From NCBI GenBank assembly GCA_017562135.1, contig QEYB01001164.1:248001-312000 (forward strand): DNA of 64,000 nucleotides, in the 5' to 3' direction. This stretch comes from Dipylidium caninum. Lineage: Eukaryota > Platyhelminthes > Cestoda > Cyclophyllidea > Dipylidiidae. Shown piece after piece: positions 1 to 12,126 of this stretch; position 1 is the stretch's first letter, and the number at the start of each line of letters is the position of its first letter. The position numbers were made by a program, and so were the translations under genes. The notes beneath the pieces were generated by a model. It was not told where the DNA came from. It searched no databases and worked only from the letters and a program-made list of their open reading frames with translations.

Positions 1-576
1 CTCGAAGCTCTTCCCATTAGAGGCGCTGGTTAGACAATATTTACGTCCGTGGCTGGCAATCTCAGGCTCATGGAGGGAAACAAGGTTGGACTTGACATAG
101 GCGTGTTCACACAAATTACTCTGCAGGCATGGGAGTTACACAATGAGAAGCTGTCACCATGACAGAAGGTAACATTTAGTTCCTCAGTCTAACTCTAAAT
201 AACGTTTTCCGCTGGAGGGAAATGCCATAACAAAAGGATATCTCTTCTCGAGCTTAAGATATCTCATAAAGAGGTAAAAAAGGGTGACAAACGGTGCCCC
301 AGGTGGGAATTAAGTAATGAAATCACCACAGCACAATGGATGATCACCTTAGAAGGGGAGAATTTCCGAACCCTACAAAATGCTTCACGGAAGTGCAAAA
401 AGGCACGAAGAACATCTTGAAAGCTGAACACGAAAAATGATGATGAAGTAGCCACTCGGCCACTTCAATTTGACAAGTTTAACATTAAAGTGTTAAGGGG
501 ATGGAGGAATGAGGTAACCGGTTTACCTAATCCCCCTCGTTCGCGGTTGGAGACTGGTAGTAGCGGCGCAACTCAC

Positions 577-3500
577 CCTGCCTTCGTTGACAATCTCCGT
601 CTGCAGTTGATGGGCTTTGGAAACAAGTATGCTGATGGCTGACATGAGTTCGGTGCAGGGGTCGAGAATCTTGCTGTGCACCTCCAATTGCACGTCCGTC
701 ATCGAGGCTTCGGACCGTTCAAGTAGCTCCTGTCAAAGAATTGTCACGAAATCATAGTCTTACAAAACATTTGATACAATTAAGTCATTTTAACGTGCCG
801 AAACGCCATGTTTTGTTAATTTACGCGCACGAACCAGCAGCTCTTGATAGTGATCCATTCTCATAACGGAATTAACCCCTAAAAGTATCTCTTTTGCTGG
901 TGGCTCTAAAATGAATCCTAAGGAGTTCACGAAAAGATAATTGCGGATGTTTAAGCTCTTTGCTTCCACAGCTATACCTGACGGCTGGATAGATGAGCAT
1001 CCGCGAAAAAAGAGCGACTCCCAATTGTGTCGAGACTGACAGTTTTTAATGCGGGAAGAAGTGGTAGTGGCAACTTGTCATATTATCACCAATATCGGAG
1101 GCGTGGACGTCCTTTACGCCGGCCGAATGCGGTGGGGGACTGGGTTTTCAAGCAAGCGGCTTTGTCGAGTGCAAATGGGAATCATCGACTGTAGTGGTAA
1201 AAGGGAACAGGAGGCTACCAGAAGCGCCTCACCCTTACTTCTACTAAACGTATACGTTCCCGGTCCTGGCAGCGGATCAGTGCGCAATGGGCTTGGAATA
1301 GCAAGTCAGCGTGGCCTCCATGGAATTCCACGCTTGATTAGACGCAGAGGATATTTCAATAAGACCAAGTCGCAATAACTACATAAGACTGGCATCTCAT
1401 GCCACAGTTTCCCAGGCAGTGGTATTTTTCATTGTTAACAGAGGCTTTTCCAGATAATCTAGTCAGTGTTGAACATAGTCAAGAAATTTTATGCATATCT
1501 TGTGGCCCGAAAGATTGATGATTTGTTCTGTCACTTGATCGCACTTTACGAAATCGAACTCAATTTGTTAAAATATTTTAGGCAATTGCTCGTATGGGCG
1601 CCGATTTACCATCGAGAAAGTAATCAAAGCTCAATGGAAAAAGCGCGAGCGAGTCTCGCTAGAGGCATGGAAAGTTAATTCCACGCTCCGAATGTACGAC
1701 TCTGCGTTCCCCGAGTGCTCATCTCCCCTGTCTGCCTGTTTAAAATTTCGGCTGTGAATGGTCTACCAGGCGACCGAAATGTGAATTTCCAAACGCATTT
1801 TAAAATGTCGCCAAAACAACAGGATCCAAAATCCCACCCATCTTTAAAACGATGTGCATTCACATTGTCAGAAGTGGCGATTGTAGTTGAAGCTTCACCA
1901 TGATTATGGCGATGATTGTATGTTGGAACAAATGAATGAGTTTTATTGTGTGTAAACATTTCAAAGCCATATTAACAAGCACAGATCTTCCACTAAATTT
2001 TTCCTAATGGCGTCGTGGGTTCGAGATGACACCCGGAATTGTTTGTTACGCCTCGTCATAAAGGAGGCCATTTAAACCATCTTGGGTTTCCTTGGTAAAC
2101 ACTTTACTTAATGAAATAAACCCTAACAGTTGGACTACAAAATATCAGTGGGCTTGTTCCCAAGAAGATAAATTGTTTTCTATTCGACTAATTCCTGTTG
2201 CTTAGACAAAGGAAAAAAAGAGGCGAACAGACCGAATTTAGTGTAATTTGTCGAAAAGGTCGCAATTGAGGATGTGTTAAAGATTGCGCTACACTGACTT
2301 AGCTAACCTTAAGGGGACTTTTTCCTGACCATTTGCCTTACCAGTGCTCTAAGGCAAGGGCTGGATCGACGTCCCTCAAGGCACAAACAGACCCGAAGAC
2401 AAACGGGAAATAGACTTAACAAGTTTTGATGAGCATGGCGCTGTCTTAGACGCAGGTGAAAATATGCTATGACGACTGTGAGTTGCTACAGTCAAAGGCT
2501 CACCTTAAATTTAGTTTCCGCACGTGCAATGAGTTCAGCTGTATGCTGAAGCTCCTGCTCCAGAACAGAGGCCAAGTCCTCCTCGTTAACATCCTCGAAA
2601 CGTGGCCTCAAACTCTCAGCTAGCATCTGCATCCGTGCCAGGGCCGTCAGCAGACTCTCCACGTGGTCCAACACCGCCGAATCGCGCGTGGCGTCGGGGT
2701 CTGCGCATCCGATAAGTGAGAAAATCTCAAGGCTTTCGGTTAGACATCGCGTGGAAAGGGCCGCCAACTCTACAAAAGCGACAGAGAAAGCAAGGAGAGA
2801 AGTGTGAACTGCGTGTAGGCTTACAAAACGTACCGTCCGACTTGACAATATCTGAGGCAGTGTTGGATATGGCTTTAGCATGGAAGATGGCGGAGTTGAG
2901 ACAGGAGGAGAGGTGAGCCAAATCAAGAGGCAGGGTCGTTGCATCTACGTGAATATGTAAAAGAGATTTTGCCATTTGAAAGATGTGTTCAACCACTCAG
3001 TCGCAATTTAACTTCTCCCCGTTACCTAATCTCCCATCAACTCATAATTTAAATTGAAATACATTCAACCACAACCTCCTTATGCCTCAACTATTCCGAA
3101 ACATTGGGAAATCGTGGCTACGACTGTACAAAAGCATTGGGACTTTCGACGACAAGAACTCGGGAGCCGTAAGAGAGAGCTGGTCACTGACGGCAGCATA
3201 AAATGGCGGGAGGATGCCAATAAAAACCTTAAGGGTGCCAAATTTAGGAAGGAACACGGGACATACGTTGTTCCTCGGATACCGTGATCATTGGTTTAGC
3301 CTAGAAATTGTCTCACAACCCCTTTTCATTTTTTATACTGCGCCATGGTGAGAAGAAAAGCTAGTGGTATGAAGTCACATGTGGACTTTGAACCGCAAAG
3401 GAGGTGAGCGAGTAGAATTGGTCGTCGTTTGCTCAAACGCCATCGAGGAGTAGGCTTTTCCTGCAACGGTCGAGACTGGGATCGGCCCTCAACGCCCATT

Positions 3501-6500
3501 TTGTCCTCCAATTCTCGCTCAGCCCTGGGATTCCATAACTACACACCCATCTCGCCGAACAATCCCACTACTTGCCATCAAACACTGTTGGAAGACACAC
3601 ATCGCATGCTTTTGATTCGCTGCCCACAGTGTGGACTGAGACTAGGCGCAGTTATTGTGCTGGTAGAAAAAGGGCCGAAGAGAAGTTGCTTTATATCTCG
3701 CGATGATGACACTCCAGTCCTTTGGTATTCCTTCACTCCTCCCTTATATGAGTGGACTGCCCACTCAACTGCATTTATTACTGTCATTCTCAACGGAAAT
3801 CCTTCCGTGTAACGCGTGAAGGAGAACACTTCGCACCAAGGCGGGTTTGCGTGGACTTCAGTCGTCATGGTAGTTCCATCACCTTGGTAGCCTTCGTGAC
3901 GGGTCACTGTCGTGTTCCACACTGTGACCTAATCTCCACGAAATGGCGGTAAGCGGTGAGGTGGTAATAACAACAGCAAAATGTCACACAAAGTGTGCGA
4001 GAAGTTGGGCAGCCCGAACCAAGTTGAATGAAACCTGGTTCTGCCATCAACCCTTCTACTCGACTCGAATTCAAACCTAAGGCGAGATTGCGGCATTTTC
4101 TGCAGAGAAAATTTAACGAAGGCGTTCAAGCACTCCAAGTGCATGGGATGGTGTTTTTTAATTGTTAGTTTATTGGCTTTAACTGAAGTTAATTTTCACG
4201 AATATCCGATTCATGATAGACGAGATATCGAGGAATCTTTACGGAAAAATGACAGGGAAAGTAAAGTAGTAAGGGAAAGTGAGCTGAGCACTTCTCGGCT
4301 TTAAACTGTAATCCACTAAAGGCTAAATTTCAGTTGTCAACACAGAAAATGTGAGTGGTTAAATGAAACGCGGATAAGTATAGCAAGTGTACTAGTGTCT
4401 ACCTCTAACCATGGCATCTGACAAAGTCCAAGTAAGACATGTCAAACAGTTCTCCTCCCTCCTTTGCGTTTATCTGCGCAATTTACCAGTTTGTCAGCTT
4501 ATGTGACAGATAGAAAGGGTGAAACAGTGGGCCTACCAGTGTCAGTGGCCTTTGAAATGAATTCCTTCAGATGCAGCACCTCGGCGGTGGCGCTCTTCGC
4601 AAATCCAATGACGATATCTGGGGAAGAGAAGAATTCGGAATGAACCAGAGCATATGCGGACCATCTTCAAAAATAACGCCACGATATGATAGGCGGAGAT
4701 GGGAGATAAACTGGTTAAAGCCAGTAGAAAACAATCAGGTCGTCTGCGACCTTCGTTACCAAACGCAATCATGGAATTACAAGGTTTCTTCAGTAAACCG
4801 TCAGTCGACTTAAGGGTAAGTAAATCTATAGGAATGTCCTGAAATCTCCTTAAACTTTTATCAGTTTATTCGCTACAGTCGTGGAGGCGCAGCAGTTGCC
4901 CAGAATCCGGTCAAAGTCACACTTCTCTTCTCTTACTTCTCTCTTCGGATTTGTCCTTTTGACTCTGTCAACCCAGTAATCTTCTTACGCTCACATGAGG
5001 CGGCCAAGACAAAATCGTAGTGCTTCATTTTAAAACAGAGTGTTTTTAACTTTAACGACATGAAACAGAGGGTCCCCTAAACAAGCATTTTAATAAGGTC
5101 GCGCGATCTCCGCTTCTCGTACGTACGCGTCCTCCCAAGGCTGACCGATTTCATTTTTACCGGACGTGGCACAGACTAAGGGAAAAGTTACGCTGACAAG
5201 GAAACATAAGCGACAACCGGTGGAGGTGGTACACCGCCGCCTCCGCCTCCGCCGTCGCCGTCGCCGTCACCGGCGCTTCGCCTACCTGTGAAGCTCCGAC
5301 ACTGGCCAAATTCCGCGTCCTCGATGACAGCGCTGATGGTGTTGGCGTCTTCCTTGGCGCGCATGCATGCGGACTTGAGCAAGAGGTCGTGTAGTTCTTG
5401 ATTGTCTGCCTTGCGAGAGCTTTTAATTTGTTCCGCGAGGTCGGCAGATCGGTTCTCAGCTACCTGAAGTGCGTTTCGAGCATCAGCTAACTGGGCTTCT
5501 AAGACGAGTTGTGCCTCTCGCCATGTGATGCGCTCTGATTCCAAGTCGGTTGTTTGTTGCTGAACAAGGCAGAGGAGAGGTAGAACACAAGACAAACGGC
5601 ACAAGGAAGACACATTTGTAGGTGTTGTCGCGTGTTGAATGACGTCGGATGGACTAAGTGGCGAATGAGGGTTAATGCGAAGCCTCACAAATGACTAGTT
5701 GCTCATTTCCGGAAATCTAAAGATGAACTGTAGATTGTGAAAACAAAGACAAGCTTTAGTACCTGACGCACGCTAAAATTTACGCTTTAATTCCTGGCAC
5801 ACGTTGGAATTTACGCTTTGTTCGTTGTGCCAGTGTGGGAACTCGATGAGGCAGAGGAAGAAGCAGCTCCTACACTTTCACCTTCCATCAATGCCGCGGA
5901 AATACACAACATCGGATAGAAAACCATTGTCTGATACATTTTTTACAATTTTTACTATTATTAAAAGTCCTTCACATTCGTAAACTTCCTGTCGATTTTA
6001 TAAACAAATCAGATGAGAATGTGCAATACTCCTCCCTTAATGATGTGTAAATGACAAATGAAAAACATTTGGCAATTTTGGTGGTGTTCTCATTACTTTT
6101 CACCCACCACCGAAGATTCTAAGTGCGAGGAGAGTGTTTTTTTTCAGCTTCTGTCTCACAAAATGATCGAAACGCCATTGAGGAGGAGGAAAGACTGCTT
6201 AGGGAACGTCTTTGACACCAGCAAACTCAGCAGTGAAGTCGCTCTCCCACGTGACACATCACATAAGATCGCGGCAGAAGGAAAGTTGACAATTTTTTGA
6301 CTCTGACCTCCCACTGTCCACTCCAATTAAAATCTGTTCTGTTTACACAGCAACAATCGTCACACAACCGGTTGTAGCGAGTGTAGTTACTCGTAAAATA
6401 TTTCGTTTTCATGGGGATTGTTTGGAAGGAGAGTGGAAGAGTCAGAGGCAAGAAGGAACAATTCAAGTTACGTTAAAACAACTCACCTTAGCATCGAGTC

Positions 6501-9500
6501 CACTTTTAGACGTTGTCTCCATCTAGACGAAAAACAAATCAAAATACTTTCCCAAATAAGTGGAATGTAATCCCACAATTAAAAATCATTGGGGCTGGAC
6601 CTCCTTTGAGGAAAGTTTGCTTCGAGTTGGATGCACCACTCAGACATGCCGCCTTTGTGTAAGTTTTGCGAGAAGTAGCAAAACTTTACTTATTCCCAGT
6701 CGATGGTGGGAGGGAAAACTTCACCATTCCCACCAGAAAGATAAAATCAAGTTTAGATATTCTCGCGTTTATTCAAAAGGATATTAGAGCCCCATCTCTG
6801 GCAAAGGTAATTAGCATTAGAGAGAAGAGGACGGATTTGCCTGTACACAAATGACTGTCGGTTTCACCCTACGCGATCATCATAACCCACGAGACAACAA
6901 ATACGAGAATCAACAGTAAAATCAACCTCGAAAAAAGCCGTAAGCCATACATAGAGTAAACTGAAGCACAAGTGCCAAGTAAACAAAGTCAGTCGCCTGG
7001 ACCAGTGTGTGTGAATGTGATAGGGTAACGAGTCACCTAGATAGGGAAGTGGATATGACTGACCTAAGGTGTATAGTGAACGCACCTCTTTGAGTACATC
7101 GACATGCTCCTCCCGCAGTTTCATGTAGGCAGCGCGGATCTTCTCGTACTTCTCCTCGGAGGCGGCTGCCGCGGCGGTTAGAGTCCTCACCTCGTCGATC
7201 AGCATAGTTAATTGCTGGGAGAGGAGACAAATGCCAAATGGTCTTAGATTGCATGCTTATACAAGAATCCAGAAGTGGCAGATAAAGGGGCAGATTTAAG
7301 TGTATTTTGGGAATTGTGGAAACACCACGTACACTTAGGCTGAGATTAGTTGTAATTCTGGAGTTACAGGCGGGGCTAAAGAATGCCTCCGCCTTTAAAT
7401 GTCAAACAGTACCTCGCTGATTCGCCACAATCCCGTCACCACTGTCAAAATGTATGAGATTCAGACTGTAAGGCTAACGAAAATTGACTCATTGGAAGCA
7501 GCACAACAAACGAATACAATTTTCACTTAGATTTATGCATATGATGACGAGAAATTCGTTGGCATTAAAACCCAAAAGGTATCAATAGAAATTCTCATAA
7601 TAATTTCCCTAGTATAACAGAGGAAATAGAAGGAATTTTACGAAGTGATTTCTCAGCTTAGGGAAATGTTTTGACAAAAGTCTCAAATAAGTGTGACTTA
7701 AGGGTTTGAGATATAGGCAAATGCTAAACGACTACAATGAGGAATGAACGAAATAATAACAACGGACCTCGTCTTGCCTCGATTTGACCTGAACCAAAGC
7801 CTTGATTTCATCCTCCAATGTCATGATCCGATCAAAGAGTTGTTCTTGCATGTCCGATCTCTGAAAGGTCCCATAAAACGTTTGCGTTTTCGAGGGAAAC
7901 AGCATGATTGACACATTCATGACAAAAGTACTTGTATACCTCAACTTGAATTCGCTGAACTTCCGTTTTCAACATTTCAATTGTAAGGATGTGTTCGTCT
8001 CTATAACAGCAAGCAGATCGTACTTCAGACTGGAAGATATTTCGTCATAATAACTGATGACAATGCGAAGGTTACTTGTCCAGTGTTGATGTGAGTGAGG
8101 ACTCAAAAGAAATGTGAAGTGGATAGGAAGCGGAGGGGCCTGAGAAACAACTTCAGCGAGCAACTGTGACAGGATTGAGGTAATCGACGAAACTCGTTTT
8201 TTGTACAATGACAAGTACTACATGGATTCATTTCAACTGGCCTTTAAGGAAGCAGTACCACGATTGGAATTGTCCATACTCTGATGGGATTTGAGCGTAA
8301 AACATCGGTTACTTCGACCGATCAGTGCCTCCTATTCCCATCTATCCAACCTTTCCAGTTTGCTCAATGTTGGAAAAGCAAATGATCAAGTTTGGACGTT
8401 TTAGAAACTCGTCTAGAAGCCTAACTTTAAAAGATAATTCGTGGACAAAGGAAGAAATAGCCATTAGAAGTAAAACGTAGACACGGAAGAGATAAAAGGG
8501 AAGACTAACTGGCCTTTTAGACATAACATCAAAGTCCTCCGTTTTCCATTCATTTTTTTCGGAAACGGACTTCTAAAACAGGAACAAACCAGCAATATAG
8601 CCTGATTGAATGAAACAGATGAAAGTAATGGTGGATTGACACGAAAATTCAATTGAGTGGATCCTTGAGATTTAAATTTTTGGAATTCATTGTGTTGACA
8701 CCCCCGAAAGGCATGCAACGCGTACACACGCCAGGCACCAAGAATTGCCTGAGGTAGTTGAGAGCGAATAACGAATATGACTTTATAGATGAGCTCAGAC
8801 ATGATTTAGAGATAGGTGAAAAAATTTGCCGTTATCGGTTATAGTATTTAGACATAAGAGCTAGGTAAAATAAAAGATAAAATGGGAGTAATATGGAAAT
8901 AAATAGACAAAACCGGTAATCATGAGTATATCACCTCAGAGTGGTCAAATTCCATTAATTGACCCGATGTTTTCTCTATTTCAGGCGTTTCCAAGACCGT
9001 AATGGTCTGAATGCCGCAACCAGAATTGAACAAATTGGGGTAAGACTGAAAAATGAAAATCACAAGAACCTTTTGGTACTTTTCGTATAATAATAATGTC
9101 TGGTGGGTTGATGGCGGCAGAGGAAAGAGGTAGAAAAGAAAATATGAACGGAATGAAAACAATGTAATCGCATGAACAAAAGTAAGGGAAGAAAATGAGT
9201 TGGAAATTTGGTGAGGACGGAACGTGAATGCGAAAACGATAAAAGGGGAATATGAGGGAGAACACAATGAAGTGCGTTTAATGGGAGACCAAGAGGAAAT
9301 GCAGAATGTAGGACAAAAGCTGGAAAAAATTAGAGGAAAATGCATAATGGAAGTGAAAAGGAAGTAAAAAACTGGCTCACATTAGGAAGTTGAGGAATCT
9401 TGAGGTAGTCACGAATGTAGTCATAAGAATCTGCTCGGTTGAAGAAGCTCCGTAGATTAAGATATAATTCGTTGAACCGTTCTCGAGAGGCACCAAGTAA

Positions 9501-10435
9501 TTGTGGAGGTATGAGAGTGTGAAGTTTAATCAATACTTTCAAAGTCAAATCGTAGAGAGCGGCACAGTCCTGCACGAATTGAGTCAGTGCTGAGAGCCTG
9601 CAGTTGATAGGCGCAATAGGAACAGGAATACAGTGGTCGACGGTTGCAAAAACAAGTGGTTGGAAGTTCAGAAGAACTTCAAGGTAGTCCAACAAAACCA
9701 CGCAGAAAGCTGACCTATTAGCACAAAAGATATTTAGTTTTAACGTAATGTGTATAAATTGTTACCAAAGACCTGAAGAATATTGAAAAAATTGTAATGG
9801 GTTTACACAAACAATAAGATAGAGAGGATAAGAATAAAAATAGCCAATTAATGAATTTCATGAACAGTAGAGGAAGTACCGTAATTTGGAAGTTAAAAAC
9901 ATAAAATAAAACGCACAGACTCTCGGGGGTCCCACCAATTGATGTCATAATTTCTTGTTGAGATATTTCGAAGTCGCCTGGAATTATGGGATACTAAAGG
10001 CACTTGTCCAAGAGGAACAGCAATTACCTTTCGATGGAAAGCAAATTTCTTAATAATAACATTGCACAAATTGAAAATCAATTGGCCGTAACAATTATGA
10101 ACAGGAGCCTAGTGTACGATGATAATAAGGTCACTTACATGGGTTCGCTTAATTTCTTCAAAAACAGCAATTTTCTTAGGATCATAATTCACTGCCTTTA
10201 AAGTAATACAAATAAGTAATTACTTTACCTCTTTATAACCACTCCGCAAAATTTTGTGCATTACAACCAGGTACTTCCAACATGCAACAGAGTTCGTAAG
10301 AACTTGCAGATGGCGAAAAATTGAATACATAAATTTCGAAGATTTCCCATAGTGCGTTTCCAAAATGATTGCTCGGACGTGCTTAGGTTTCGGAGGAACC
10401 TCCTCGGAATTTATAGCCTTTTGTATGTGAGCAAT
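577..10435 (-). CDS. HIP1: Huntingtin-interacting protein 1 (HIP1/HIP1R/Sla2) homologue, partial
   Basis: Clathrin adaptor linking PtdIns lipids, clathrin coats and actin at endocytic sites. Exons in coding order: 10229-10435, 10139-10195, 10028-10108, 9917-9993, 9381-9714, 8935-9045, 7940-8000, 7768-7860, 7086-7214, 6487-6522, 5286-5559, 2834-2944, 2504-2769, 577-729. The first reads as an ANTH domain (IQKAINSEEVPPKPKHVRA). The exon at 9381-9714 carries the family's IPQLP and LYDLTLKVLIKLH segments. Exons from 8000 to 5286 are coiled coil. The exon at 577-729 (ILDPCTELMSAISILV) enters the I/LWEQ (THATCH) domain, whose core lies beyond the left edge. Codon phases agree at every junction except 8935/8000, where one exon is probably missing. 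The initiator exon upstream of 10435 was not found. Introns of 33, 30 and 34 nt split the ANTH domain; others reach 2.3 kb. HIP1 versus HIP1R cannot be decided. Confidence 0.93.
5221..5285 (-). repeat. GGC-rich trinucleotide microsatellite abutting a HIP1 splice donor
   Basis: On the minus strand the intron starting at 5285 runs, within about 15 nt of its donor, into repeats of GGCGAC and then GGCGGA. It would encode Gly-Asp then poly-Gly if read through. The base composition is unlike the AT-rich introns around it. Confidence 0.8.
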
Positions 10436-12126
10436 CTAAGAGTTATATATAAAGCATATTTACTAGTGCTTTGGGGTAAGCTTCATTGCCCATGGAAATC
10501 ATGGAAGTGCGATTAAGCATTGAAACTCCAGCGGCCAACAAATGGTACCCAAAAGCTGCCCAGCGATATTCAAATTGGGAGCAGCGTACATATGGTCGAC
10601 CTAGAGAACAAAAATGCGCAAAGATCAGCCTTTGTTCACGTTAGCAATTTGCTCTTAAAAATGAATTTGAAGGATTCAGTAAAATTTCGACCGCAATTTT
10701 ATTTTATTATAATTACGAAACTGAATTTTGGTTGCGCTGGATTCCACCCTGATAGAATCATACAATCCATTAGAGGCGGAAAAGCACGTTGTACTGAGAT
10801 TTTTTTGAATATTTTTGAGTAGACATCGCTCAATGTCAAATTCCAAGCTACTGAGTTGAATTTTCGGCTTCCAAATTCTTGGTCACACGATCTGAGCGAA
10901 GTGTAAAATATCGCGTCGATATTTAGCGTACGAGCGATCTCGACATTTTTTGACTTTCTTTTTTTGAGTAGGCATCCTTGAAGTACATTAACGTTAACTT
11001 TTTTGTCCCCACCAATACACCCCTTTTCAAGCATATTTGCCTGTCGATTCTTCCGCATTCATATTAATTGGATTAAGATAAAGGAAGCTGCATCCAGTAA
11101 GCGGAAATTTATGAAATTTCAATCGACGAATTAATGCCGGTTTGGCGTGAATTTCACTACGCTTGTTGACTTCGGTTAACATTGAGCCATTTTGCCCTTT
11201 TCTCTGCCGCATTATTTCTAGATAGCAGAAATACATGTAGTTTCAGGGAGGTTCTATGATATAAAAACGCGCTGAAAAAAATGAAACTTATCGAATTACC
11301 GGCGGACAAAAAAATTTTTATTAATTAAAGGCGCGACGCGGTTATCACTCCTGCATGGAAACCCTTCGCGAATGATTGAGAATCTCGGAGTCCATAAGGG
11401 TTTTTTCAGTACGGCTACCCTCGTAAATCCCAAAATAATGGTAAATCTACAATGACCTCCGAGAGACGGCAACATTGATTCAAATCACGTCCCGCAATAT
11501 GGTATTTGAAAAATGGTGTTTTTATTGACATAAGTTATATCATATATTCGGTTAGTGCATGGTGTAACACAGCTGTGTAAGCCTTTATGTATTTCGGGCA
11601 TATCATCGCATTCTCTAAGCCTGCAAACATAATTTGACTAATGTGTAAGTCTTGCTCAAGGTGGAACCAAATTTTCCAGTGATCGTGGTAACTAATTTGA
11701 ATGGGAGGCTGTGTAGGCCGTGATATCATCAGTACGTGCTTCTCTCTCAAAACAAATGTCCAAGTGCTGGGTTTTGTTTACGTATTTCCGAAAGCTCCTT
11801 TATTCAAACAAGCGTTTGGGTCATATCTAGATTTTTATAGTGATCCAAAAGCCATAGTAAGGATTTTGCAACTTCAAGAATAGTCATTTGCTAAAAACTC
11901 CAAATGTCATTCATTACGAATTAATTGTAAGAATGTAAGCAGTGTCAGTAAAGCTATCCTTCTTTGAGGGTCTTTGGATTTTTTACATGCACCAAGTTCG
12001 TCGCTTGCCCAAATTTCACAAAGTTTAATGTCCGCTCGTACAGCCATTATAAATTTACAGTATATTCTCCATCTGCATAGTGTTCATTGGTCTATTGGGA
12101 ACATTTTGCTTATTGGTTCTCAGAGG
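10436..12126. other. Intergenic region between divergent HIP1 and TBC genes
   Basis: This should hold the HIP1 initiator exon and promoter and the TBC promoter. Open frames of about 70-120 codons occur on both strands (for example 10699-11058 minus), but none shows a recognisable motif or coding-like composition. No terminal repeats were identified. Confidence 0.4.

Noticed and set aside
1..576. Possible continuation of the HIP1 I/LWEQ domain at the left edge
   Set aside because: Only a few codons at positions 1-9 after an AG (minus strand) could belong; too short to support.
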